A stretch of 64,000 nt of DNA from Luteolibacter arcticus (GTDB taxonomy: Bacteria > Verrucomicrobiota > Verrucomicrobiia > Verrucomicrobiales > Akkermansiaceae), in the NCBI RefSeq assembly GCF_025950235.1, contig NZ_JAPDDT010000003.1:62001-126000 (forward strand). Direction: 5' to 3'. How positions within the stretch are numbered: position 1 is the first letter of the stretch; every line of letters starts with the position of its first letter. The position numbers and the translations under genes were made by a program. Shown here in pieces: positions 42,704 to 51,804 of the stretch. The notes under the pieces are model-generated. The model saw only the letters and a list, made by a program, of their open reading frames with translations, was not told the DNA's origin and did no database searches.

Positions 42704-43933
42704 TCAGACGCTACAGGCAAAGAAGAACACATCGAAATTCCGCGGATCACCCTCGGCGACCCGCTTCAGGTCAGGCGTGAGCGGCTTGGAAATCACCAGC
42801 GGCACCATTTCCTCGTAACGTCCGCCGTGGGAGCGGAGGCCGCCCTTGAGGACGGAAAGGTCGTGATGTTCCGGCGACTTCCCGACGACCACATCGCGGC
42901 CGGACAGGACGACGAGATCGCCGATGCGGTCCGGTGCGAGCTCAAGTTTGTCAACGGCTTGCTCGCGGGTGAGCACTTCGGTGATGCCCTTCTGGGAGAA
43001 GAGGAAATCCGCAACCGCACTGCTCAGCGCCGGATCGTCGAGGTGCACCATCACCAGCGATCCGAGCGCGCCGTGGTGGACGACGTAGGGATCGGTGATC
43101 GGGCAGATCACGCGCAGGGCATTGCCGAACTTCTCCCTCAACAACGACTCAACGAAAATGACCTTGGGATCTCCCGCGGCATCGTTCTTTGCGTTCATGC
43201 CATGGTCCGCGGTCAGGGCGACGGTGCAACCGGCGTCTAACAAACGACCGATAGCGGCATCGATCTTCGCGTGGAAGTCGAGGATCTCCGGTGCTTCCGG
43301 GCCGAACTTGTGCTGCATGAAGTCCGTTGTCGAAAGGTAGAGGAAGTCCGCCACGCCCTGCTCGGCCAGCGCGGCACCGGCTTCGAGCACGTAGATCGAG
43401 GCATCGCCCGAATAGATCTCCGGTCGCGGCTTGCCGATGATCTCCATGGCGTTTTCGATGCCGTGGGTTTCCTTCTTCGCCTCATCGACCTTCTCCGAGG
43501 AAAACACGATCCCGCCGCGCTCGACCACACCGTCGCCGAGGACGGTGCGCAGCTTTTCCTTCGCCGTGATGAAAGCGACCTTGCGCCCCGCATCGGCCGC
43601 GGCGGTGAGCAGGGTGCCGCAGCGGCGGAACTCGGGGCCGTTCATCATCACTTCCTCGCCGGTCTCGGGATTGAGGAAGAAGTTCCCGCAGATGCCGTGC
43701 ACGCGAGGTGGCACGCCGGTGACAATTGAGCTGTTGTTGACGTTGGTGAAGGACGGCAGAGCGCCACGGACCATGCCGCGCCAGCCATCGCGGGCCATCG
43801 AGGCGAGGCGTGGCATCTTGCCGCGAGCAATGGCGGTGCTCAGATATTCGTCGGCGCAGCCGTCAAGGCAGATGACGGCGACGGGGTTCGGCGGCAGCGG
43901 ATAGACACGGGCGTTGGCTTTGAAGGTGCTCAT
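42704..43933 (-). CDS. phnA: Phosphonoacetate hydrolase
   Basis: 409 residues, alkaline phosphatase superfamily, cleaving the C-P bond of phosphonoacetate to acetate and phosphate. Metal and nucleophile sites are in place: VICLDGCADEY, the nucleophile Thr63 in ALPSFTNVNNSSIVTGVPPR, TTDFMQHKFGPEA and LTADHGMNAKND. The end SHGGRYEEMVPLVIS supplies the last histidine. The frame is open 87 codons further upstream, inside the oxidoreductase gene; the start giving MSTFKANARV is chosen. Third gene of the operon, 14 bases after the FAD enzyme. Confidence 0.93.
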   Translation of the reverse strand: MSTFKANARVYPLPPNPVAVICLDGCADEYLSTAIARGKMPRLASMARDGWRGMVRGALPSFTNVNNSSIVTGVPPRVHGICGNFFLNPETGEEVMMNGPEFRRCGTLLTAAADAGRKVAFITAKEKLRTVLGDGVVERGGIVFSSEKVDEAKKETHGIENAMEIIGKPRPEIYSGDASIYVLEAGAALAEQGVADFLYLSTTDFMQHKFGPEAPEILDFHAKIDAAIGRLLDAGCTVALTADHGMNAKNDAAGDPKVIFVESLLREKFGNALRVICPITDPYVVHHGALGSLVMVHLDDPALSSAVADFLFSQKGITEVLTREQAVDKLELAPDRIGDLVVLSGRDVVVGKSPEHHDLSVLKGGLRSHGGRYEEMVPLVISKPLTPDLKRVAEGDPRNFDVFFFACSV

Positions 43934-43947
43934 GTGGATGGTGAAAT

Positions 43948-46422
43948 TCAGACGGCCCGGGTCACCGGTTTGGCGGAATGATGGCGGCCGAAGAGATGGA
44001 TGGCAAAGCTCCCCTGCTTGACGGAGGCGGCACTGAGGATGCTGCGATCGGAACGCTTCACGTAGCCGAGCGCGACACTGCGGCCGAGCGTCGGGCTCCA
44101 TGCCGCGCTGGTGGTGTAGCCGGCGGGTTCGCCGTCCCACAGAATCGGCTCGCCGCCCCAGAGGAGAGGTTCGGGCTCGTCGAGCACCAAGCAAATCAGG
44201 CGTTTGCGGACGCCCTCGGTCTTCTGAGCGACGAGAACTTCCTTACCGAGGAAGTCCTTGGACCAATCGACGGCGAAACCGAGGCCGGCTTCGAGCGGCG
44301 TCTCCGCGGCGGACAGCTCGTGACCGTAGGCACGGAAAGCCTTCTCGATCCGCAGCGTGTTGATTGCGTGGGTGCCGATCGGCCGGATGCCATGAGGGCC
44401 CCCGGCCACCATGAGATGGTCCCAAAGCTCGCCAGCACGATCTTTCGCGACGTGCAGCTCCAAGCCTGGCTCGCCCACATAGCTGATATGAACGGCGCGC
44501 AATGGAATGTCCGCGACGATGGCCTCACGCGAAGTGCCGAAAGGAAAATCCGTCACGTCGAACAGAGGGGCAAGCACCTCGAAGGCCTGCGGCCCCATGA
44601 CCGAAACAACGTTGATCGCCTCGGTCACGTCGCGGACCGACACCGAACCGTCGTTCGGCAGGTGCTTGAGCAACCAGTCGGCATCGCGGCTCTGCTGGGC
44701 GGTGCCGGTCACGAGATAAAACGCCTCGCTCGCCGTGCGAATCACGGTGAGGTCGCTCTCGAAGGTGCCCTTGGCATTGAACAGACCGGTATAGACCGTT
44801 TTGCCCACGGGCACGTCGATGTTGCCCCCACACAAGTACTGCAAAAGCCGTAGTGCACCTGGCCCGCTCGCCTCGAACTTCGCGAACGTTGATTGATCAA
44901 GCAATGCGACGCCGCCTCGGCAGGCGAGCGATTCTTCCTCGGCCCATGGCTGCCAGTTTTGACGGAGGAACGTATAACCGATCCCCGGCTCGATGCCGAC
45001 CGGTGCATAGGCCAGCGGCCGCTCCCAACCGGCGGTCTCGACGAACACTGCATTGAGCGCGCGGTGCCGATCGTATAGCCCCGAAGCACGGATTCCGCGG
45101 GACGTTTCCATCTGCCGGTTTGGCCAGGCCATTTGGTAGTGGAGGCCGAGCACCTCGCTGACCCGCTCTTGCAAGTAAGCCCTGCCGTTTTGAAATGGCA
45201 GGAAACGCCGGATATCGACCGAGCCAAGGTCGAGCGACATGCCGCCGTTTTCGATCCACTCGACGGCATACTTCGACGCGCCTCCGGAACAAGCGATGCC
45301 CGCGGAGTTCCAGCCGCCGAGGACAAACAGGCCCTCCGTCGCGTGCGGCTGGCCCATCAGGAAATTGTTGTCCGGCGTGAAGGCCTCGGGGCCGTTGACG
45401 AACTTCACCACGTCGTCGCGCGTAATGCCGCGCAGGCGGTGGCAATGTGCGGCGAAGGGTTCCGCGAAGTCCGGCCAATCCGGCTCCAACAAGCCGAACG
45501 AGAAGTCCTGCGGTACAGCATCGCCGATCTGCCAAGGCTTCGAGCGTTTCTTGAAGGCACCGAGTTTCATGCCGCCGTCATCGAGTGCGCGGAAATACAG
45601 CCCGGCATCCGGATCGCGCGAACATGGCGAGTTCCGCGTGACCCCATCAATCGGCCGAGTGACGACGTAGTGGTGCTCGCAAGGATAGACGGGAATGTCG
45701 ATGCCCGCCGCGAGGCCAAGTTGCCGCATCCACATGTTGCCGGCTAGGACTACCCATTCCGCGGTGATCTCCCCCTGCGTGGTGGACACGCCAGTGATGC
45801 GCTTGATACCACGACTATCCTTATGATGGAGCAGCCCGGTGACGCGGACGCCCTCGTGAATCGCGACACCTCGCTGCATGGCACCCTTGGCCAAGGCGAT
45901 GGTGCATTCGCCGGGCAGGACGCGACCGTCGCCCGGCAGATGAACTCCACCAATGACGTCTGCTATGTGCATCATTGGATAATACTCGCGACACTGCTCA
46001 GGGGTGATCAGCCGGGCTTCAACGCCAAAGACCTCGGCCATCGCGGCGTTCCGTTGAAGCTGGAGCAATCGTTCGGTGCAGGAGGCGAGTTGCAGGCCGC
46101 CGCATTGCAGCCAGCCGGGATCGTGACCGGTGTCGGCGAGCAGGCTGGCAAAGAGTTCCGTCGAAGCCTTGTTGACCTTGGTTTGCGCGGAACTCGAGCG
46201 GAGCTGACCGACTTGCCCGGCCGAGTGCCAGGTCGTGCCGGACGCGAGTTTCGATTGCTCTAACAAGTGCACGTCTTTCCAGCCCGCCTTTGCGAAATGG
46301 TAGGCCATGCCAGCGCCGGCAATCCCGCCGCCGACTATCACGATCCGCGCGGATTTCGGAAAGGGGAAATCGGACGCATGGAAGCTCGCCCGGACCGGGG
46401 TGTTGTCGTACCGTGTTTCCAC
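43948..46422 (-). CDS. FAD-dependent oxidoreductase with aminomethyltransferase domain (sarcosine/dimethylglycine dehydrogenase type)
   Basis: 824 residues. Residues 25-400 are a DAO-type FAD domain (RIVIVGGGIAGAGMAYHFAK dinucleotide fold, then SGTTWHSAGQVG, the covalent-flavin histidine region of the family). A central FAO_M domain follows (about 400-455). The C-terminal 370 residues resemble GCV_T, the folate-binding glycine-cleavage T fold (LLDQSTFAKFEASGPGAL, VMGPQAFEVL, GFAVDWSKDFLGKEVL). The family demethylates N-methyl amines and passes the carbon to tetrahydrofolate. Here it sits between another FAD enzyme and phnA, so N-methylated aminoethylphosphonate is the likely substrate. That is inference. 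Confidence 0.82.
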   Translation of the reverse strand: METRYDNTPVRASFHASDFPFPKSARIVIVGGGIAGAGMAYHFAKAGWKDVHLLEQSKLASGTTWHSAGQVGQLRSSSAQTKVNKASTELFASLLADTGHDPGWLQCGGLQLASCTERLLQLQRNAAMAEVFGVEARLITPEQCREYYPMMHIADVIGGVHLPGDGRVLPGECTIALAKGAMQRGVAIHEGVRVTGLLHHKDSRGIKRITGVSTTQGEITAEWVVLAGNMWMRQLGLAAGIDIPVYPCEHHYVVTRPIDGVTRNSPCSRDPDAGLYFRALDDGGMKLGAFKKRSKPWQIGDAVPQDFSFGLLEPDWPDFAEPFAAHCHRLRGITRDDVVKFVNGPEAFTPDNNFLMGQPHATEGLFVLGGWNSAGIACSGGASKYAVEWIENGGMSLDLGSVDIRRFLPFQNGRAYLQERVSEVLGLHYQMAWPNRQMETSRGIRASGLYDRHRALNAVFVETAGWERPLAYAPVGIEPGIGYTFLRQNWQPWAEEESLACRGGVALLDQSTFAKFEASGPGALRLLQYLCGGNIDVPVGKTVYTGLFNAKGTFESDLTVIRTASEAFYLVTGTAQQSRDADWLLKHLPNDGSVSVRDVTEAINVVSVMGPQAFEVLAPLFDVTDFPFGTSREAIVADIPLRAVHISYVGEPGLELHVAKDRAGELWDHLMVAGGPHGIRPIGTHAINTLRIEKAFRAYGHELSAAETPLEAGLGFAVDWSKDFLGKEVLVAQKTEGVRKRLICLVLDEPEPLLWGGEPILWDGEPAGYTTSAAWSPTLGRSVALGYVKRSDRSILSAASVKQGSFAIHLFGRHHSAKPVTRAV

Positions 46423-46429
46423 TCCGTTG

Positions 46430-47572
46430 TCAGGCGATCAGTTCGCGGTTCGCGAAGAAGCGGTCGGCGAGGCCGAAGGACATCGTCATGCCGGAGCCGC
46501 CCATGCCGGTGGCGATGTGGACACCGGGCAAGGGCTCGGCGCGGAACTCAGCACCGTCGGTATTCTTCGCGTAGATCCCGTGCCAGCGCTCTGCGATGGT
46601 CCAGTTGGGGAAATCGTAGAGCTTGTGCAGCTCGCGCAGCATCAGGGAGTCGATCTCTTCCTTGTCGAAGATCTCGATGTCGCTGCCGTATTCGTGGGAA
46701 TCGCCGAGAACGATCCCGCCGAAGCGGTCCTGCGACGCCATCACGTGGATGCCGTAACGATCGAGCTCCGGCGTTTCGCGGGCGATCCGTTCCTTCACCA
46801 CGGAGAGCGTCGGGCAGATCTCGAAATTCGCGTAGTGACGCAGGGTCAGCCCGCTGGCGAGCATCGGGCCGAGCTGCCAGCCGCCGGGCTGCGGGACAGT
46901 GCGCAGCATTTGAAGCTTGCAGGGCTTCATTGGCGCGGCTGCGAACACTTCCGGAAACAGCGTCTCGAAGTCGTGGCCGGAGCAAACAAAGATCTCGTCA
47001 AAGGAATATTTGTCGCCGCCGCCGGTGCGCAGCACGCCGCTACGCGCCTGGACTACGGCGGCGCTATAGTGAAATCGTACGCCATATTTTGCGGCGAGGA
47101 ACTTGGGCAGCGCGGCCAATACCTCGCGCGGATCGAGATTGATCTCCGTCGGGCTGAAAAGACCTGCCTTCGTCACGCCCCGGCGCACGCCGGAGCAGCG
47201 CTCTTCGACCGTCGCGCGGGTCCACAGTTCGCATTCGTAGCCAAGGTCGCCGCCGAGCTTCGCGAACTCTTCCAGCACCGCGGCCTCGTCGTCGCGATCA
47301 ACCACATGAACCGAGCCGCAGGGTCTGGCGTGGATACCGGTCGCCGCGATCAACTCGCGCCAGAGTTCGCCGCTCCGCATCGCTACGGGATGAAGTTCGG
47401 CCGGCTGGCCCAATGGCCAGAACATGCCGAAATTCCGCACGGAAGCGCCGCGCGCTTTGTCACTGCGGTCGAACACCGTTACCTGGCTGCCGGCGCGCGC
47501 CGCCGCCCAGGCATTGGCGAGCCCCACGATCCCTCCGCCGACGATTCCGACCCGATTGGATTTCCCGCTCAT
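46430..47572 (-). CDS. FAD-dependent oxidoreductase of the phosphonate-linked TIGR03364 type
   Basis: 380 residues, DAO fold. The dinucleotide motif is RVGIVGGGIVGLANAWAAAR, followed by ARGASVRNFGMFWPLGQPA, a hallmark of the TIGR03364 family that recurs in phosphonate gene clusters. The C-terminal FAD contact is HIATGMGGSGMTMSFGLAD. Members of this group are known to oxidise aminoethylphosphonate or its N-methyl form directly to phosphonoacetaldehyde, replacing the PhnW transaminase. First gene of the operon, 7 bases before the larger FAD enzyme. Confidence 0.82.
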   Translation of the reverse strand: MSGKSNRVGIVGGGIVGLANAWAAARAGSQVTVFDRSDKARGASVRNFGMFWPLGQPAELHPVAMRSGELWRELIAATGIHARPCGSVHVVDRDDEAAVLEEFAKLGGDLGYECELWTRATVEERCSGVRRGVTKAGLFSPTEINLDPREVLAALPKFLAAKYGVRFHYSAAVVQARSGVLRTGGGDKYSFDEIFVCSGHDFETLFPEVFAAAPMKPCKLQMLRTVPQPGGWQLGPMLASGLTLRHYANFEICPTLSVVKERIARETPELDRYGIHVMASQDRFGGIVLGDSHEYGSDIEIFDKEEIDSLMLRELHKLYDFPNWTIAERWHGIYAKNTDGAEFRAEPLPGVHIATGMGGSGMTMSFGLADRFFANRELIA

Positions 47573-47947
47573 AATGTTACTCTATAAATAATTTACGTTC
47601 TCTAACCGCCAAGCCTGGCCCCTCAATTCCCAGCTTCCTTCTCAAGTCGAATCAGGTCGAACAGTCGGGAGCGCAGGGCAACGACAAGACGGGTTCGAAT
47701 CGACACTTCCTGCGAGGCTACTACTCCCGCATGAGCCCATCTATGGGAGGATCGCAAAAATTCATTGCATATCCGCAAGTCGAAGCGACGACGCGCCGGA
47801 TCGGAATAGTCAAAATGACAACGAGACCGCGATGTGAATTTTCCGGCACGATGTCTTGCAAAATCGCCAGTGATTAAGGCTTTATTGCTATTCACCTGAA
47901 AGGACGGTCCTGTCAACTTTTGAGTATACCAATCCCCGTCTGACTCT
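47573..47947. other. Divergent promoter region
   Basis: No gene is seen. On the minus strand an AT-rich stretch (AATTATTTATAGAGTAACAT) directly precedes the phosphonate operon start and probably holds its -10 region. On the plus strand TTTGAGTATACCAAT lies about 15 bases before the Verru_Chthon gene. No Pho-box repeat was recognised. Confidence 0.35.
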
Positions 47948-50900
47948 ATGACTGTCACGCCACGCCTCGGGAAAAACGTCTCCAATGCCTTCGCTTTGGT
48001 CGCCACGCTCACGATGATGGCGCTGCTGACGCTGCTTGTCATCGGTTTGGCCAGCCTGTCGGTCATCAGCCTCCGCAGCGGCAGCCGCGGGGAAGCCGCC
48101 GCGACGGCCAGAGCCAACGCCCGGCTCGCCATTACGCTCGCCATTGGCGATCTCCAGCGCCATCTCGGCCCCGACCCGCGGGTGTGCGCCCCGGCTTCGA
48201 TCTTCGATGCCGACCCGGCCACCGCGGAGATCGACGGGGTGCGCCATCCGCACTGGCTGGGAGCATGGGAAAGCGCCCGGTCCACCGGCAAGGCGTGGCT
48301 GGTGACCCCGTGGTCGCGCGACGATGCGGACGGCGGCTTGCGCGACGCCCGGGCGACCGGCGATTGGTCGCGCGACAAGCCCCTCGGCTGGCTCGTCAGC
48401 GGCACCCATGCGGACCAGCCGGTCGATCCTCTGGACAGCAGCGCGGACGAGGACTGGATCACCCTGTCGGCCGGGGGGCCGGACGGGTCGGAGGTGAAAG
48501 TCCCCACGGTCCGCGTTGAATCCGGTCGCCATGCGTGGTGGGTGAGCGACGAGAGCGCCAAGGCGAAGCTGGATCTGGCCGATCCCCTCGCGGGTGCCGC
48601 ACCGTCGGCCGATGACCCCGCTTCCTACCGCCGGTGGCTGCTGGCTCTGAGCAATCAGCCCGGCGCGGTCGATGCGGCGCTGGAAATCGGCGAAAAGGAC
48701 AAGCAGCGGCTTTCGTCGCTAGCCACCCTCGACCTCTCCTCGCCCGCGACGACAGCCAAGGCGGCCGCGCGCTTCCACGATTTCACCGTGTGGTCGGTGG
48801 GTTTGCCGGTGAATGTCCGCGATGGCCGGCTGAAGCGCGACCTGAGCGTGTTCCTGAAGTCCTCAGGCAATCTGCCGGATCTCAAAGTCGCCGGGAAAAC
48901 CCTCGCGCGCGGACTCGCGGACGCCGATCGACTGGTCGGGCCGGCCAATCAGAACGCAGCGCGCGACATGGGCGTGTCGTGGACGACCACCCGCCACCAG
49001 CGGTCCTCGCCGACCTTAAGGCTGCTGCGCGAGTGGGCCGCGCTTGCGACAAAATTCGAACCCGGCAAGGTGAAAGGAGATGTCATCCCCGTGGGCGCCG
49101 CCCCATCACCCCTGCTTTCGGGGGACGACTCGTTTGACGGCACCAACCGCAAGCCGGCGGGGCTGGCACCCTACGACTCGCCCGACATTTCACCCGTGCT
49201 GGTCGAGGGCTCGCTCTACTACAATTTGGCAAGCGAGCCGGTGAGCCCGGGCCTTCCCAGCACCCAATATCAACTCGTGGCCCATCTCTACCCGCGCGCC
49301 GCCATCTGGAATCCCTACAACGTGGCACTCCGCGTCCCGGCGACCACCCTGATGCTCCAAGCCAATGGTTCCAAAGCCGTGGAGATTACCCCCGAAGGAG
49401 GTGCCAAGGAAAAACTCAACCTCACTTGGGGACAAGGAGGCGCGCTGGGGGGCACGCTTTATTTCCAGATGTCGGCAGTCACCCTGGACCCGGGCACTTG
49501 CGCGGTTTTCAGCCCGACCGGGCGCACGCCGTACAGCGACACGGCGCTGGGCGGGAACTCGCTTTCGGCGTCCGTCGCGCCGTCCACCGCGCGCGGATTT
49601 ACGGTGAAAATCGGCACGCCGCGGGCCAAACGGCCGCTTGAGTTCCGCGAGGTTCCCGGCGGGGTGCAAGCAGAGGATTACCGGATGCTGTGGAAGCTTG
49701 GCAGCGCGACTTCGGTCGCCGCCTTCACCGGCCTGCCGCAACTTTCGTTCGTCTCCTGCGCGCTCCAGTACGGGGACAACAAGGAGCTACCCGTGTCCTG
49801 GAACAGTTCGAATCCCGCACCAATCAACGACTTGCGCAGCGGCGGGAGCTTGCCGCCGCCCGACACCCGCACGCGCGACGGGTTCCGTCTGCGCTGGTTC
49901 GAAGAGCACCCGTCGAACCTCTCTGGCTCCGGCAGCCTGCAGGGGACCCGGCATTTCGACATCGCCCCGCTGGCGAACTGGAACCCGCGGGCCTCCTACT
50001 CGCTGCGCAGTCCCTACGAAAACCTCACCGATGTCGCGCCGCACTTTTTCGGAGCCTACACGCGGGATCTCTTCGACCAGAGCGTTTCGTGGGACGATCT
50101 GATGCCGGTACCCGATTCCGGCATTCAGAGGGGAAATCCTTTTGGTCGCCCCATCGAAAGCCCCGGCCCGCAAGTGATCTTCGAGATCCCGCGCAAGGGT
50201 GTCGAAATGGTTTCGCTCGCTCAGTTCCGCCATGCCAAGCTTTCGCCCTTCATCTGGCATCCCTCCTTCGCCATCGGCAATTCGCTCGCCGATCCGCGGC
50301 TCGAGGACCGCACGGACCGCAGCGCCCCGCCGCCGCGGAACAGCGGGGAGAAGGAGCACAACGGTTGGAACGAGAAGCTGATAGGCTACGCCAACGACGG
50401 CCGCACCGGCGGCAGCGAGGGCAACGGCCAGTGGGCCTTCTATGCCCGCTGGGCCGTCGGCGGCCTGCCTGACACCGAAGCGCTGGTCCACGATCTGTCG
50501 TTCGAGGTCAACCACTCGCTGTGGGACGACTTCTTCCTCTCCACTGGCAGCGCGGCTGGATGGCGGGAGGCCCTGGGTGCGCCGGATAAGGGCTTGATGC
50601 AGAACCCTCGTCACCGGGTACTCTTTCCCGCCGCGAGCGAGAAGGAAACGCTCGCCAACCTTGCGGACTTCCACCGGGCCGCATTCCACCTCGGCATCGA
50701 TGGCGGCTTCAACGTGAATTCGACCTCGGTGGATGCCTGGACCGCCGTGCTGGCGGCCACGCGGGATGACTCCGGGGAGTCAACCTTCCCGCGCCTGCTG
50801 GACGAGACCGCGGCACCGTGGAAAGCGGGCGACCCCGCGGATTCGCGCGGTGCTTGGAGCGGCCGCCGTGTCCTGGACGACGCTGAAGTCCGGTCACTGG

Positions 50901-51451
50901 CCGAGGCCGTGGTGGCGGAGGTGAAAACCCGTGGTCCCTTCCTCTCCCTCTCCGACTTCGTCAACCGCCGCTTGGCGAAGGGCCCGAGCGGGCGGGCCGG
51001 AGCGCTCGAGGCGGCGATCCAGCGCGCCGCCTTGAACAAGGACTTCGACGACACCTACCCCCTCGCCACCCAGAAGCTCAAGGACTACGCCCACCCGGAT
51101 AACATCGCCGACGCCACCCGCATCGATCCCGGCTTGATGCCGCCGTCGAAGGCCTGGGGTGCGCCAGGCTACCTCACCCAAGCCGATGTCCTCCAGCCGA
51201 TCGGCCCTATTCTCACCGCCCGCGGGGACACCTTCACCATCCGCGCTTATGGCGATGCAGTCGATCCCGACGGCAAGGTGCTTGCCCGGGCCTGGTGCGA
51301 AGCCGTGGTCCAACGCATCCCTTCCCCTCTTAATCCCGACGAGTCCGGCTTGAATCCCGCGAATCGTGCCACTCTGGGTGACTTCGGCCGCGCCTTCCGC
51401 ACCGTGTCCTTCCGCTGGCTCAACGCTGCGGAACTGCAGCCTTCCTCGTGA
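47948..51451 (+). CDS. Verru_Chthon cassette protein A
   Basis: 1,167 residues. The N-terminus has a pseudopilin-like helix (NAFALVATLTMMALLTLLVI then GLASLSVISLRS) followed by ARANARLAITLAIGDLQRHLGPD, the signature of Verru_Chthon cassette protein A. These proteins are usually in sets with B, C and D members and are thought to form a type IV pilin-like or secretion assembly in Verrucomicrobia. Here the other members are not adjacent. Later conserved parts include RHPHWLGAWESARSTGK and LWDDFFLST. Function unknown; probably membrane anchored with a large outer domain. Confidence 0.85.
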   Translation: MTVTPRLGKNVSNAFALVATLTMMALLTLLVIGLASLSVISLRSGSRGEAAATARANARLAITLAIGDLQRHLGPDPRVCAPASIFDADPATAEIDGVRHPHWLGAWESARSTGKAWLVTPWSRDDADGGLRDARATGDWSRDKPLGWLVSGTHADQPVDPLDSSADEDWITLSAGGPDGSEVKVPTVRVESGRHAWWVSDESAKAKLDLADPLAGAAPSADDPASYRRWLLALSNQPGAVDAALEIGEKDKQRLSSLATLDLSSPATTAKAAARFHDFTVWSVGLPVNVRDGRLKRDLSVFLKSSGNLPDLKVAGKTLARGLADADRLVGPANQNAARDMGVSWTTTRHQRSSPTLRLLREWAALATKFEPGKVKGDVIPVGAAPSPLLSGDDSFDGTNRKPAGLAPYDSPDISPVLVEGSLYYNLASEPVSPGLPSTQYQLVAHLYPRAAIWNPYNVALRVPATTLMLQANGSKAVEITPEGGAKEKLNLTWGQGGALGGTLYFQMSAVTLDPGTCAVFSPTGRTPYSDTALGGNSLSASVAPSTARGFTVKIGTPRAKRPLEFREVPGGVQAEDYRMLWKLGSATSVAAFTGLPQLSFVSCALQYGDNKELPVSWNSSNPAPINDLRSGGSLPPPDTRTRDGFRLRWFEEHPSNLSGSGSLQGTRHFDIAPLANWNPRASYSLRSPYENLTDVAPHFFGAYTRDLFDQSVSWDDLMPVPDSGIQRGNPFGRPIESPGPQVIFEIPRKGVEMVSLAQFRHAKLSPFIWHPSFAIGNSLADPRLEDRTDRSAPPPRNSGEKEHNGWNEKLIGYANDGRTGGSEGNGQWAFYARWAVGGLPDTEALVHDLSFEVNHSLWDDFFLSTGSAAGWREALGAPDKGLMQNPRHRVLFPAASEKETLANLADFHRAAFHLGIDGGFNVNSTSVDAWTAVLAATRDDSGESTFPRLLDETAAPWKAGDPADSRGAWSGRRVLDDAEVRSLAEAVVAEVKTRGPFLSLSDFVNRRLAKGPSGRAGALEAAIQRAALNKDFDDTYPLATQKLKDYAHPDNIADATRIDPGLMPPSKAWGAPGYLTQADVLQPIGPILTARGDTFTIRAYGDAVDPDGKVLARAWCEAVVQRIPSPLNPDESGLNPANRATLGDFGRAFRTVSFRWLNAAELQPSS

Positions 51452-51550
51452 ACCCCGGCAGCTCCCCCGGGAAACCCGGAAGATCGCTGGAGTTAGAGCA
51501 CCGGTTCGCGATGCACCAGCACGGGCAGCGCTTGTCGTAGTGCCTCGCCC

Positions 51551-51804
51551 TCCGGAAGTAAATAATGGCGAGCGTGCGCTCGCCGCCTGCCTTTTTGACA
51601 GTAGGTATTGGAAAAACGCAGGCCGGGTTTCGCGTATAAGGATGCGTGCTTGCATTGCAAATCATTCATGCGCTTTCAAAGCGGGTCGCGTCGGCGTTGT
51701 CGCCGGTGCTTCTGACTGTCGGGGGATTGGCAACGGCCCATGCCGAGGGCTTGCCGATGCAGCGGCATGATACAGGCCGTTCTGGCGCGACGGATGAACC
51801 CGTC
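51551..51804 (+). repeat. Duplicated promoter/signal-peptide region, copy 1
   Basis: This 254-base segment matches 56711-56975 at roughly 85 percent by eye. It covers the hairpin GGCGAGCG-TG-CGCTCGCC, the T-run after it, the promoter area with TATAAGGA, the GTG start, the signal peptide and the first 53 codons. Similarity stops within codon 53 of the PSD1 gene. Confidence 0.85.

Noticed and set aside
47623..48561. 312-codon minus-strand frame upstream of and over the Verru_Chthon gene
   Set aside because: Antisense to a gene with a clear pseudopilin-type N-terminus; serine/arginine-rich shadow.
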